Positions 42,847 to 52,274 of a stretch of DNA of 64,000 nt are shown piece by piece. The translations under genes and the position numbers were made by a program. Numbering within the stretch: the stretch's first letter is position 1; each line of letters begins with the position of its first letter. Source of the DNA: Bacteroidota bacterium (GTDB lineage: Bacteria; Bacteroidota; Bacteroidia; B-17B0; Aurantibacillaceae); assembly GCA_018267475.1 (NCBI GenBank), contig JAFDYI010000014.1:59033-123032 (forward strand), given 5' to 3'. The notes beneath the pieces were generated by a model. That model saw nothing but the letters and a program-made list of their open reading frames with translations. It did not search any database and was not told where the DNA came from.

Positions 42847-43591
42847 CTTGATGCTGGTATGCCTTACCGGTAAGGTTTAAAAAAAGTTCTTCTAAATGCC
42901 GCACTTGATGTTGCGCAAGCAAATGCTCTAAGCTTTGATTGGCAATGATGGTGCCTTGGTCTATCAAAGCTACTTGTGTGCACAGGCTTTCGGCCTCGTG
43001 TAGTTGATGTGAGGTGTAAAATAAGGTAGTGCCCTTTTTGTTTAACTCTAGTAAATAATCTATAATAATTTTTCGGGTTTGGGTATCAACGCCCACGGTA
43101 GGCTCATCTAAAAACAAGATAGATGGCTGATGTAGAAGGCCAATTGCTAAGTTCACGCGCCGTTTCATACCCCCGGAAAAAGTGGCTATGGGCTTATCCT
43201 TTACGTTAGTAAGATGTAGCGTTTGCAACAGTTCTTCGGTGCGTTGTTTTATTTCTAATGTATTTAAACCATACCAGGCACCAAAAAAATGCATATTCTC
43301 AGTAGGACTTAACTCCGGATAAAAAGAAAAATCCTGAGGTACCAATCCAAAAACTTTTTTTATTTTGCTGTGTTGCTGCTGCACTTGGTGTTGTTGTAAA
43401 TAAACGTTTCCTTTTGTAAACGGAATAAGCCCGGTGATAATACTCATCAGGGTGGTTTTACCGGCTCCGTTAGGACCAAAAATGCCAAAACGCGCTCCTT
43501 TTTGTATGGATAGATTTATGTTGTGTAAACAGGGAGTATCTTGCTCAAAGTAGCTATGCGAAAGGTTTTTTATTTCTAAAATAAAAGACAT
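42839..43591 (-). CDS. ABC transporter ATP-binding protein
   Basis: A 250-residue ABC ATPase. Walker A is GPNGAGKTTL, the Q-loop PQDFSFYPELS, the signature FSGGMKRRVNLAIGL, Walker B ILFLDEPTVGVD, and the switch His lies in LFYTSHQLHEAE. It pairs with the ABC-2 permease encoded directly behind it and follows darB after 5 bases. Likely cargo is the DarA/DarB product. Confidence 0.92.
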   Translation of the reverse strand: MSFILEIKNLSHSYFEQDTPCLHNINLSIQKGARFGIFGPNGAGKTTLMSIITGLIPFTKGNVYLQQHQVQQQHSKIKKVFGLVPQDFSFYPELSPTENMHFFGAWYGLNTLEIKQRTEELLQTLHLTNVKDKPIATFSGGMKRRVNLAIGLLHQPSILFLDEPTVGVDTQTRKIIIDYLLELNKKGTTLFYTSHQLHEAESLCTQVALIDQGTIIANQSLEHLLAQHQVRHLEELFLNLTGKAYQHQDV

Positions 43592-43596
43592 GGTTT

Positions 43597-44745
43597 TTAA
43601 ACAACCGTAAGCAGGGCTGTAGCATACGAAAAGCGAGCACTTTCGGGCACAGACAGGATTATTTTTTGCCCTTTTTTTAGCTCTGCAGAGCGCATCAGTT
43701 CTTCTAAAGCTAAAAAAATAGAGGCGGCGCCTACGTTACCTACTTTATCTAAATTGATGAACCATTTTTCTGGCGGAAGCTGAATGTTGTTTTTTTTCAT
43801 CTCGTCGTCTAATTTTTGTTTAAAGAAGAACGATGATATGTGCGGCAAAAACCAATCAATGGATAAGGGGTTTTCTCCGTGTTTTTTAAAAAACTCAACT
43901 TGCTTGGTGGCGCCTAATTGGGTAATGTATTTATCTAACAGGCGGGCGTCTTGCTTTAGCGCAAAAATAGATTTTTCTAACCATTCCTTTGGTTTGTATT
44001 CGCTGTAGCCGTGTAGGTTTCCTTGTTGGTCTTTTTCACCGCCACAATACATGCAGGATTCTACCTCGTTGGCAAAGGAGCATATCTCAATCCAATTGAT
44101 TTTTAGAGAAAGTTCTTCTTTGTTAGGCTTGTTGCTTATCCATAAGGCAGCAGCTCCATCGGATAGCATCCAACGCAAAAAATCCTTTTCAAAAGCCAGT
44201 ACGGGTTCGGCCTCTATTTCTTTTAGCTTTTTGGCTTCTTCTTCAAAGGTGTCGGCCGCCATCCAAGAAGATAGTTTTTCTGAACCGGTAATAACGGCAT
44301 TTTGAGTGTTGCCGGTGCGTACCGACATGTATCCGTATTTCAAGGCGTTCATACTAGAGCAGCAGCTTCCTGAAAAGGTAACGCTTTCCATGGGTTTGTT
44401 TTTTAACAAGCCGTGCACCATTAAGGCGTGTGCAGGAAGTAATTGGTCGGGCGAGGTGGTGCCGCAGGCCAGTAGTTCTATATCTTTTGTTTGGTAGGTA
44501 TTGGCGCAAAGCGCATCAATAGCGGCTTTAGTCAGCTCGGTATTAGAGTGGGTGCTAAGTCCTTCTTTGGTGCGGGCGTAGTAGCGGTTTTTTATGCGGT
44601 TGTTGCGCAATACTAAGGCCTTGGCCCGCGATTTTTTTCCATCTACAAAACCTAAATACTCCTCCATTTCTTCGTTGCCGATGGGCTTACCGGGTAAAAA
44701 GGAGGCTATTTTATTTATATAAACGGCGGGTTCGGTGTGGTGCAT
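43597..44745 (-). CDS. darB: DarB-like beta-ketoacyl-ACP synthase III
   Basis: A 382-residue KAS III homologue. It begins VYINKIASFLPGKPIGNEEM and has the active-site Cys in FSGSCCSSMNALKYGY (Cys128 or Cys129), the His in WFLPHISSFFF and the Asn in GNVGAASIFLALEEL. This variant is that of DarB, which with DarA makes dialkylresorcinols, rather than housekeeping FabH, which is shorter. It heads a leftward operon with an ABC exporter. darA and a BtrH-domain gene lie about 39 kb away in the same window. Confidence 0.86.
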   Translation of the reverse strand: MHHTEPAVYINKIASFLPGKPIGNEEMEEYLGFVDGKKSRAKALVLRNNRIKNRYYARTKEGLSTHSNTELTKAAIDALCANTYQTKDIELLACGTTSPDQLLPAHALMVHGLLKNKPMESVTFSGSCCSSMNALKYGYMSVRTGNTQNAVITGSEKLSSWMAADTFEEEAKKLKEIEAEPVLAFEKDFLRWMLSDGAAALWISNKPNKEELSLKINWIEICSFANEVESCMYCGGEKDQQGNLHGYSEYKPKEWLEKSIFALKQDARLLDKYITQLGATKQVEFFKKHGENPLSIDWFLPHISSFFFKQKLDDEMKKNNIQLPPEKWFINLDKVGNVGAASIFLALEELMRSAELKKGQKIILSVPESARFSYATALLTVV

Positions 44746-44769
44746 ATCAATGTTTTTTTTAAGCGATTA

Positions 44770-44777
44770 CAAATATA
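44770..44777 (-). promoter_or_regulatory. -7 promoter element of the darB operon
   Basis: CAAATATA on the plus strand is TATATTTG on the minus strand, 24 bases before the darB start. Confidence 0.55.
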
Positions 44778-44920
44778 TAGGTTTTGTTTTCTTACTTAAA
44801 GGATAGTTTTTAAAAAAATTAACATAGATGCTAAAATCACTAAACAAACAAATGAGTTGTTTAACACGGCGTTGTTAATAACTTTGTGTTTTGTTAATAA
44901 ACTTTACTCTTGCTTGTTTA

Positions 44921-44928
44921 TACCTTTG
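44921..44928 (+). promoter_or_regulatory. -7 promoter element of the outer-membrane barrel gene
   Basis: TACCTTTG, an exact match to TAnnTTTG. The start site should fall at or just before the hairpin at 44933-44953. Confidence 0.65.
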
Positions 44929-44932
44929 TGTT

Positions 44933-44953
44933 GCTCAACCATGGTGGTTGGGC
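44933..44953 (+). other. 5'-terminal mRNA hairpin
   Basis: GCTCAACCA pairs with TGGTTGGGC (one G-T pair) around a TGG loop. It lies 5 bases after the -7 element, so it would form the very 5' end of the transcript and may protect it from decay, as 5' stem-loops do for ompA mRNA. Confidence 0.5.
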
Positions 44954-44987
44954 ATAAAAAATAAATATACACATAAAATTAAAAATC

Positions 44988-45908
44988 ATGAAAAAATCAG
45001 TTCTAGCATTAGCAATGGCTTTTGGCGTATCGTCGGCCTTTGCTCAAGACTTAACATCGAAAAAGGGAGAGCCTATTTTGCCTGAAAAAGGAGATTGGGC
45101 GCTGTCGGTAGATGCCACTCCTTTCTTGGGTTACATTGGCAATTTCTTTGGAAAAACAGCCAACAACTCTGCGCCTACTTTTAACTTTTTGGGCAACCGA
45201 AGCGTTATTATGGGGAAGTACTTTTTAGATGAGAAAACGGCTATTCGTGTAGGCGTAAACTTAGGTTTAAACAGTCAAACGGTAAAAAATAACGTTACGC
45301 AAGATAACTATACGCCTGTAACCGATCAATTGCCTCCTGTTGTAACCGATAAGTCTAATTTTACTACTTTTGGTTTAGGACTAACCGGCGGTATTGAAAA
45401 ACGCAAAGGAAAAACCCGTTTGCAAGGATACTATGGGGCTGAAGCAGGTATTTATGTGCAAACCCAAGGACAAAGCAATACTTATGGTAATGCTATGGCC
45501 AACAGTACGGCTGCCGGAAACTCGCTTACTCCCAACTCTACTACTTGGGCATCGGCTCAAACAGATGCGGCTGCCGGTATTCCTACTTACACAGGAAATG
45601 GCCCTGCGGGCACTCGTGTAACTTCAGATAAATTAGGCACTTCGTTTCAGTTTGGGGTGCGTGGTTTTATAGGCGCTGAGTTCTTTGTGTTACCCAAAAT
45701 GTCGGTAGGCGGAGAGTTTGGTTGGGGTATTGGTTTTCAAACAACCGGAAGCGGCACACAAACCACTCAGTTAATGAATTCTGCGGGTACTCAAGCTATC
45801 ACTCAATCTGTTAGTACAGCGGGTTCTTCTTCTTTCGTATTTGGTACCGATAACAGAAATTCATTCTTTGGCCCTACCGGTGCTTTACGTTTAAATTTCT
45901 ATTTCTAA
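44988..45908 (+). CDS. Outer-membrane beta-barrel protein
   Basis: A 306-residue protein with a clear signal peptide (MKKSVLALAMAFGVSSAFAQ). The rest shows alternating hydrophobic/polar strands such as TAIRVGVNLGLN, FTTFGLGLTGGIEKRKG and FQFGVRGFIGAEFFV, and ends in GALRLNFYF with a terminal aromatic, the usual barrel signal. Predicted barrel of about eight to ten strands with long Ser/Thr/Asn-rich loops (residues about 160-210 and 258-285). No specific family recognised. The short leader with a strong hairpin suggests high expression. Confidence 0.82.
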   Translation: MKKSVLALAMAFGVSSAFAQDLTSKKGEPILPEKGDWALSVDATPFLGYIGNFFGKTANNSAPTFNFLGNRSVIMGKYFLDEKTAIRVGVNLGLNSQTVKNNVTQDNYTPVTDQLPPVVTDKSNFTTFGLGLTGGIEKRKGKTRLQGYYGAEAGIYVQTQGQSNTYGNAMANSTAAGNSLTPNSTTWASAQTDAAAGIPTYTGNGPAGTRVTSDKLGTSFQFGVRGFIGAEFFVLPKMSVGGEFGWGIGFQTTGSGTQTTQLMNSAGTQAITQSVSTAGSSSFVFGTDNRNSFFGPTGALRLNFYF

Positions 45909-45927
45909 GCTAATTGTGCTTTCATTA

Positions 45928-45954
45928 AAAAGGCTGCCATTGGCAGCCTTTTTT
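45928..45954. terminator. Bidirectional terminator between barrel gene and aconitase
   Basis: AAGGCTGCCA / TGGCAGCCTT form the stem, with A on one side and TTTTTT on the other, between convergent genes. Confidence 0.88.
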
Positions 45955-45980
45955 GTTTTACCTATTCGTGTAGAGGTAAA

Positions 45981-48248
45981 TTATGCTTTTACACTGGCTC
46001 TAATAATATTTAGCGCGCCTCCGGCTTTAAACCATTCTATTTGAGAATCGTTATAGCTGTGGTTTACTTTTATCTCATCTTTGCTGCCGTCTTTATGATG
46101 AAACACTACCGTTAGCGGCACTCCGGGCGCAAAAGAGGTTAGGCCTATAATATCCACATTATCATCTTCTTGTATTTTATTGTAGTCTTCTTTGTTAGCA
46201 AAAGTTAAGGCCAACATACCTTGTTTTTTTAAGTTTGTTTCGTGTATGCGGGCAAAAGATTTTACTAATACGGCGCGTACTCCCAGGTGGCGGGGTTCCA
46301 TAGCGGCGTGTTCGCGGCTTGAACCTTCTCCGTAGTTTTCATCGCCAATAACTATGGAGTTTAATCCTGCTGCTTTGTAAGCACGTTGTACTTTTGGGAC
46401 TTCGTTGTAGGAGCCATCTAATTGATTTTTTACGCTATTGGCCTTATCGTTGTAGGAATTGATAGCGCCAATAAGCATGTTATTAGAGATGTTATCCAAA
46501 TGCCCACGGTATCTAAGCCAAGGGCCAGCCATAGAAATATGGTCGGTGGTGCATTTTCCTTTTACGCGAATAAGCAATTTCAGTCCGTGCAAGTCGGTAC
46601 CTTCCCATGCTTTAAAAGGGGCTAAGAGTTGCAAGCGGTCAGAGGTTGGATTTACCGCTACTTCTACTTTGCTGCCATCGGCGGCAGGAGCTTGATAGCC
46701 GGGGTCATCAACCGAAAAGCCTTTTGCAGGCAGTTCCAATCCGGTAGGGGGGTCTAAGCTTACTTGTTTTCCTTCCTCGTTGGTTAAAGTATCTGTTAGT
46801 GGGTTGAAGCATAAGTCTCCGGCAATAGCAAGGGCGGTAACAATTTCGGGTGAAGCTACAAAGGCGTGGGTGTTTACGTTTCCGTCTTGGCGTGCCGCAA
46901 AGTTGCGGTTAAAAGAGTGAATGATGGTGTTTTTTTCTTTTTTATCAGCACCGGCTCTATCCCACATACCAATGCATGGGCCGCAAGCGTTAGAAAACAC
47001 TTCTGCTCCTATTTTATTAAAGGTATCAATAAAACCATCGCGCTCAATGGTATAACGCACTTGTTGCGAACCGGGCGTAATGGTAAATTCTGCTTTTGAT
47101 TTCAGGTGTTTATCGGCAGCTTGTTTGGCCAAAGAGGCAGCTCGCGATATGTCTTCGTACGAAGAGTTGGTGCAAGAACCTATTAAGCCTACGCTTACTT
47201 TTAGCGGCCAGCCTTTTTCGGCAGCTACTTTTTTCATTTGCGAGATGGGGGTGGCTAAGTCGGGAGTAAAAGGACCGTTTATGTATGGCTCTAGTTCGGA
47301 TAAGTTTATTTCTATCACTTCGTCAAAGTATTTTTTTGGATCAGCATATACTTCTTTATCTCCGGTTAGGTGTTCTTTTATTTTGTTTGCCAAATCGGCC
47401 ACATCGGCTCGGTTGGTAGCGCGCAAGTAGCGTTCCATAGAGGCATCGTACCCAAAGGTAGAGGTGGTAGCGCCAATTTCGGCCCCCATATTGGCAATGG
47501 TTCCTTTACCGGTACAGCTTAGGCTTTCTGCGCCTTCGCCAAAATATTCCACAATTTTATCGGTACCCCCTTTTACGGTAAGGATACCGGCTACTTTTAA
47601 GATGATATCTTTTGCCGAGCACCAACCGCTTAATTTTCCGGTTAATTTTACACCAATAAGTTTAGGCCATTTTAATTCCCATGCTAAGCCTGCCATTACA
47701 TCACAGGCATCGGCTCCACCTACGCCAATAGCTACCATCCCTAAGCCTCCTGCATTTACGGTATGGCTGTCGGTACCAATCATCATACCGCCTGGAAAGG
47801 CGTAGTTTTCAAGCATTACTTGGTGTATGATACCTGCGCCGGGTTTCCAAAAACCAATTCCGTATTTGTTGGTAACCGATGAAAGAAAGTCGTACACTTC
47901 TTTATTTGTTTTGATAGCACGCTCTAAGTCGGGCTTGGCATTATCTTTAGCGGTGATAAGGTGGTCGCAATGTACGGTGCTGGGTACGGCTGCTTTGGGA
48001 CGACCTGCTTGCATAAACTGCAGCAGGGCCATTTGGGCGGTAGCATCTTGCATGGTAACGCGGTCGGGTGCAAAATCTACATACGATTTACCGCGTTCAA
48101 AATTTTCAAATTTTTGTTCTTTGTGCAGATGCGAAAATAAAATTTTCTCTGCTAAAGTTAGCGGGCGCCCTAATGTTTTTCGGGCGGCTTCTACGCGCGA
48201 AGGCATATTTTCATATACCTTTTTTATCATATCAATATCAAAAGCCAT
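45981..48248 (-). CDS. acn: Aconitate hydratase
   Basis: A TCA-cycle enzyme interconverting citrate and isocitrate through a 4Fe-4S cluster. The 755-residue protein is of the mitochondrial type. Cluster cysteines are visible in [13 protein letters not shown] and [44 protein letters not shown] and the C-terminal [20 protein letters not shown] are strongly conserved. Length is normal. Monocistronic, with its own promoter and a shared terminator. Confidence 0.96.
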   Translation of the reverse strand: MAFDIDMIKKVYENMPSRVEAARKTLGRPLTLAEKILFSHLHKEQKFENFERGKSYVDFAPDRVTMQDATAQMALLQFMQAGRPKAAVPSTVHCDHLITAKDNAKPDLERAIKTNKEVYDFLSSVTNKYGIGFWKPGAGIIHQVMLENYAFPGGMMIGTDSHTVNAGGLGMVAIGVGGADACDVMAGLAWELKWPKLIGVKLTGKLSGWCSAKDIILKVAGILTVKGGTDKIVEYFGEGAESLSCTGKGTIANMGAEIGATTSTFGYDASMERYLRATNRADVADLANKIKEHLTGDKEVYADPKKYFDEVIEINLSELEPYINGPFTPDLATPISQMKKVAAEKGWPLKVSVGLIGSCTNSSYEDISRAASLAKQAADKHLKSKAEFTITPGSQQVRYTIERDGFIDTFNKIGAEVFSNACGPCIGMWDRAGADKKEKNTIIHSFNRNFAARQDGNVNTHAFVASPEIVTALAIAGDLCFNPLTDTLTNEEGKQVSLDPPTGLELPAKGFSVDDPGYQAPAADGSKVEVAVNPTSDRLQLLAPFKAWEGTDLHGLKLLIRVKGKCTTDHISMAGPWLRYRGHLDNISNNMLIGAINSYNDKANSVKNQLDGSYNEVPKVQRAYKAAGLNSIVIGDENYGEGSSREHAAMEPRHLGVRAVLVKSFARIHETNLKKQGMLALTFANKEDYNKIQEDDNVDIIGLTSFAPGVPLTVVFHHKDGSKDEIKVNHSYNDSQIEWFKAGGALNIIRASVKA

Positions 48249-48279
48249 AGTGTTTTTTTTTAATGGTTTATAGAGGCTT

Positions 48280-48287
48280 CAAAGGTA
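48280..48287 (-). promoter_or_regulatory. -7 promoter element of aconitase
   Basis: CAAAGGTA on the plus strand is TACCTTTG on the minus strand, 31 bases before the start codon. Confidence 0.6.
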
Positions 48288-48387
48288 AGCATAATTGCTT
48301 TAAGCAAACATAAATAAAGGCTTTTTTTGTCTTAAAATTCTTAACATTTGCGCCGTTTTTTTGCTTTTACTTTTTCTGCTTTCCGCG

Positions 48388-51288
48388 TTATTCGCTTACT
48401 TCTTTTCCGGAAATATCGAGTAAAATTACTTCATAACCTAGTTTTTTTATTTTTTCTAAGTTGCTTTGTTTATCGCCTACCACAATGATATTCATATTGT
48501 TGTAAGGTAGGTTTTTTTTAGCTAAGTCGTTTATCTCGGCTACGGATATGTTTTGCAGTATTTGGTTTTGCTTGGCGGGATAGTCGCCGTTTAAATCGTA
48601 GGTTAAAATTTCTTTTAAGAAGCCGGCTTTACCAAACGGGCTTTCGTATTTTAAGGCATCGTTTTGCCCCATGCTGCTTTTGGTAAAACCCAGTTCATCG
48701 GCGCTAATACCGGTATCTATGTATTTTTTTAGTTCGCTCATTAAATCTACCAAGGCACTATCGGTAGCGTTAGCACGCACTCCCGTGCTTGCCATGTAGT
48801 ATCCGTCGTATAGATAAGCTCTAAAGCTGCCGCCTGCCCCATAGGTAAAACCTCTTTTTTCGCGTAATAAAAGATTGAGGCGGCTGTTGAAAGAGCCTGC
48901 AAAAGGAAAATTCATAATGCTTGATTTGTAATAAGTACCTAAAGCATCAAAGGGCATGGCCATACAGCCTACGCGTATTTCTGATTGTGGGGCATTTTTT
49001 TTATCTATAAAATAAATTTTTGTTTTAGCAATTTTAGGAACGGGGTTTTCTTCTAATTTTTTTACCGGCACTTCTTTCCACTGACTAAAAAACTGCAACT
49101 TAGGCATCATTTGTTCTTTGTTAAGATTGCCTACCACTACTATTTTTGTTTGTGAAGGAGATAAGTGCGATAAGTAGTATCTTTTTATGTCGTCTAACGT
49201 GATGTTGTTTACGGTGCCTATGGTGCCGTAGGTAGGTAAGGCCATTGTGTTGTTGGTTCCGTACAGGATTTGCATAAATTGTTGCGAGGCAATTTCTCTG
49301 GCGCTGGTTTGTTGTTGATGTATGACGTCTATTTGTTGCTTTTTGCAACGCTCAAAATCTTCTTCGCTAAATTTAGGTTTAAATAAAATTTCTTCGGCTA
49401 TAGCAATGGTTTTGTCTATATTTTCGGTGAGCGAGGATATATTGAGCGTGATTTCATGATTGCCGCAAGAAACATCAACCGAAGCGCCCAGGGCTTCTAA
49501 CATATCGCTAATTTCTTCGGCGCTGTGGTCTTGGGTGCTTTCGTTCAGCATATCGGCCATTAAGTAGGCCAGGCCGGCTCGGTTTATATCTTCAAAGCGA
49601 TGCCCGGCTAAAATGCTTATTTGTATGGATACTTTAGGCACTTCGTTGCTGTAGGTGCCAATAAACTGCAGCCCGTTTTTAAAAGAGTCTTTCCAAAATT
49701 CGGGTGTTTTTACTACGGGGTTTTCGGTAGAAATGGGTTGCTTGCTTCGGTCAAAAGTTTCTCTTAGCGGAAGGTATTGCAAGCCTTTATATTCAGCCGA
49801 TTCGTTTTGAATGGTTCTTTTGTACATACTCCAGTTGTCTTCATGGGCTTTTGCATCGGTTTTCCCTTTAGGTACTACGCTTAATGTTACACAGGGTTTG
49901 TTTTTTATGTATTTATAGTACACGTTCATTATTTCTTGTTTGGTAAGCTTGTTTACTGCTTCTAATTCTTTTTGCATGAAATTAGCGTTTCCGGCTATGG
50001 TTTGGTATTGGGCTAGGGCAGCCCCTTTGCCTTGCACGGTAGTAAGCCTGCTTATGTAAGTTGATTTGGTGTCGGTTTTGTAGCGCGCCAGTTGCTCATC
50101 GGTAACGCCTCCTTGTTTCTCCCAGTTGTTCAGAATGGTGCTTAACTCTTCTTGCACTTCGCTTAGCTTGCTGTCTTGGTTGGCGCGTATTTGTATTTGA
50201 AATTGACCGGCTAATTCTCTATCGTAATTATAGGCGGCTACCGATACGGCTTTTTTAGTTTTTATTAAGTTCATTTCTAAGGGGGTAGATTTAGAGCCGG
50301 CTAAAAAATGCCCCAATGCATCTAAGGCGGCACTTTCTGCACTATACACAGGGGCAGAAGGCCAGGTAAGTACCAGCATCGGAAATTTCACGTTATCTTC
50401 GTATGAAATGTAGCGGTTAGCGCTTAGTTTGGCTGTTGTTTTGGGCATTCTGGCTACGGGTATCCCTGCAGGTATGCTGCCAAAGTATTTTTCTATTAAG
50501 GGCAGCACTTTTTCAGGGTTCACATCTCCTGCCAGGGTAAGGGTAGCGTTGTTGGGTCCGTACCAACGCAGATAAAAACGTTTTAAATCATTTACATCTA
50601 CTCGGTTGAGGTCTTCTATATAACCAATGGTAGTCCAAGAGTAGGGGTGTCCTTCTGGGTACAAGGCTTCTCCTATTTTTTCGCTTACCAAGCCGTAGGG
50701 GCGGTTGTCGTAGTTTTGCCCTCGTTCGTTTTTTACGGTGGCGCGTTGGGTTTCAAATTTGGCTTGGGTAACGCTATCCAGCAAAAAGCCCATACGGTCG
50801 CTCTCTAGCCACAGGGCGGTTTCTAATTGATTTGACGGAAGTACTTCAAAGTAGTTGGTTCTATCGGTGTTGGTGCTTCCGTTTAGGGTACCTCCGGCTT
50901 CGGTTACGATTTTAAAGTGTGCCTCGTCGGCTACGTGCTTGGAGCCTTGAAACATCATGTGTTCAAAAAAGTGGGCAAAGCCGCTACGCCCTTCTTGTTC
51001 GCGGGCAGAGCCTACATGGTAGGTTACATCTACATACACCACAGGGTCGCTATGGTCTTCGTGTATCAACACGTTCATGCCGTTGCTTAGCACGTATTTT
51101 TTGTACGGAATCAGTAAGTCGTTTTCGCTTTTTTTCTCAACGCTTTCTATTAGCTTCGGACTTATATTGTTTCCTGGTTTTGTTGCCTGAAAGGGGGCGC
51201 TGTTATTTTTAGAAACAGCTTTGTTTTGTGCTTGCGTTAAAGAACAGGCTGCCGCTAAGGCGACAAGAAGAACGTTTTTTTTTATCAT
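48388..51288 (-). CDS. M16 family (pitrilysin-like) metallopeptidase
   Basis: A 966-residue exported zinc peptidase (signal peptide MIKKNVLLVALAAACSLTQA). The inverted zinc motif HFFEHMMF (His106, Glu109, His110) and the distal Glu region VKNERGQNYDNRPYG are intact in the N-terminal half. A second M16 unit (about residues 520-950) lacks the zinc motif, as in fused active-inactive pairs. R/Y signatures near KRGFTYGAGG are present. Probably degrades peptides in the periplasm. It starts 19 bases after fabI and is likely cotranscribed with it. Confidence 0.92.
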   Translation of the reverse strand: MIKKNVLLVALAAACSLTQAQNKAVSKNNSAPFQATKPGNNISPKLIESVEKKSENDLLIPYKKYVLSNGMNVLIHEDHSDPVVYVDVTYHVGSAREQEGRSGFAHFFEHMMFQGSKHVADEAHFKIVTEAGGTLNGSTNTDRTNYFEVLPSNQLETALWLESDRMGFLLDSVTQAKFETQRATVKNERGQNYDNRPYGLVSEKIGEALYPEGHPYSWTTIGYIEDLNRVDVNDLKRFYLRWYGPNNATLTLAGDVNPEKVLPLIEKYFGSIPAGIPVARMPKTTAKLSANRYISYEDNVKFPMLVLTWPSAPVYSAESAALDALGHFLAGSKSTPLEMNLIKTKKAVSVAAYNYDRELAGQFQIQIRANQDSKLSEVQEELSTILNNWEKQGGVTDEQLARYKTDTKSTYISRLTTVQGKGAALAQYQTIAGNANFMQKELEAVNKLTKQEIMNVYYKYIKNKPCVTLSVVPKGKTDAKAHEDNWSMYKRTIQNESAEYKGLQYLPLRETFDRSKQPISTENPVVKTPEFWKDSFKNGLQFIGTYSNEVPKVSIQISILAGHRFEDINRAGLAYLMADMLNESTQDHSAEEISDMLEALGASVDVSCGNHEITLNISSLTENIDKTIAIAEEILFKPKFSEEDFERCKKQQIDVIHQQQTSAREIASQQFMQILYGTNNTMALPTYGTIGTVNNITLDDIKRYYLSHLSPSQTKIVVVGNLNKEQMMPKLQFFSQWKEVPVKKLEENPVPKIAKTKIYFIDKKNAPQSEIRVGCMAMPFDALGTYYKSSIMNFPFAGSFNSRLNLLLREKRGFTYGAGGSFRAYLYDGYYMASTGVRANATDSALVDLMSELKKYIDTGISADELGFTKSSMGQNDALKYESPFGKAGFLKEILTYDLNGDYPAKQNQILQNISVAEINDLAKKNLPYNNMNIIVVGDKQSNLEKIKKLGYEVILLDISGKEVSE

Positions 51289-51307
51289 AACAACGATACG
51301 GTGTTTT

Positions 51308-52123
51308 TTATTCTGCTTGGAATGTTTTTAGTAAGTCATCGGTAATACCGGTATAGGAATAGCCCCCGTCGTGATATAGGTTTTGCATGGTTACCATGCG
51401 GGTATAGTCGCTAAACAAAGATACGCAGTAGTCGGCACAGGCATCGGCGCTGGCATTTCCTAGAGGGGAGTTGAGCTGGGCAAAGTCGTAAAAATCGCCA
51501 AATCCTTTAATGCCGCCTCCGGCAGTGGTTTTGGTAGGCGATTGAGATACGCTGTTTACCCGTACTTTGCGGTATTTGCCGTAGTGGTAGCCAAAGCTGC
51601 GCACTATAGATTCGAGCATGGCTTTTGCTTCAGCCATATCGGTGTAAAAAGAAAAGGTTCGTTGTGCGGCTATGTATGATAAAGCAACCACGCTTCCCCA
51701 CTCGCTTAAAGCATCGGTTTTGTAGGCTACGCTTAGCATTTTGTGTAAAGAAAGGGCTGAAACATCAAGGGTTTTAGCATAAAAATCATAGTTTAATTCG
51801 GGGTAGGATATGTTTTTGCGAATGTTGGTGCTCATACCAATGGCATGTAGCACAAAATCTATTTTTCCGCCCATTACCTCTTGCGATTTGGTAAAAAGCT
51901 GCGTTAGTTCTTCGGTGTTGGTGGCATCAGCCGGAATAATTTCGCTGCCAATTTGCTCGGCCAGTTTTTTTATTTCGCCCATGCGCATAGCAATAGGGGC
52001 GTTGGTTAGCACTATTTGGGCGCCTTGGCTATGGGCTTTTACAGCTGTTTTCCAAGCTAAAGAGTTTTCGTCTAAGGCTCCGGTGATGATGCCTCTTTTT
52101 CCTTTTAATAATTGATGACTCAT
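51308..52123 (-). CDS. fabI: Enoyl-[acyl-carrier-protein] reductase (NADH) FabI
   Basis: Catalyses the last reduction in each round of fatty-acid elongation, and is the target of triclosan. ITGALDENSLAW is the FabI nucleotide-binding variant; DFVLHAIGMS follows. The active site FYTDMAEAKAML shows Tyr-x6-Lys. RVNSVSQSPTKTTAGGGIKG continues as in FabI. Length 271 is normal. First gene of an operon with the M16 peptidase. Confidence 0.95.
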   Translation of the reverse strand: MSHQLLKGKRGIITGALDENSLAWKTAVKAHSQGAQIVLTNAPIAMRMGEIKKLAEQIGSEIIPADATNTEELTQLFTKSQEVMGGKIDFVLHAIGMSTNIRKNISYPELNYDFYAKTLDVSALSLHKMLSVAYKTDALSEWGSVVALSYIAAQRTFSFYTDMAEAKAMLESIVRSFGYHYGKYRKVRVNSVSQSPTKTTAGGGIKGFGDFYDFAQLNSPLGNASADACADYCVSLFSDYTRMVTMQNLYHDGGYSYTGITDDLLKTFQAE

Positions 52124-52145
52124 AAAAAAAATAATTTGGTTGAAG

Positions 52146-52153
52146 CAAATGTA
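52146..52153 (-). promoter_or_regulatory. -7 promoter element of fabI
   Basis: CAAATGTA on the plus strand is TACATTTG on the minus strand, 22 bases before the start codon. Confidence 0.6.
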
Positions 52154-52274
52154 AACTTAAATTTTTATGTAGAAGAAAAAAAATACCAAGAAGAAAAAAA
52201 GGGGGCGCACCATACTTGGAAGTACAACGGAACGTGTAGGCGAGGCGGTTGAGTCGTTTTTTGTAAAGCGTAGA

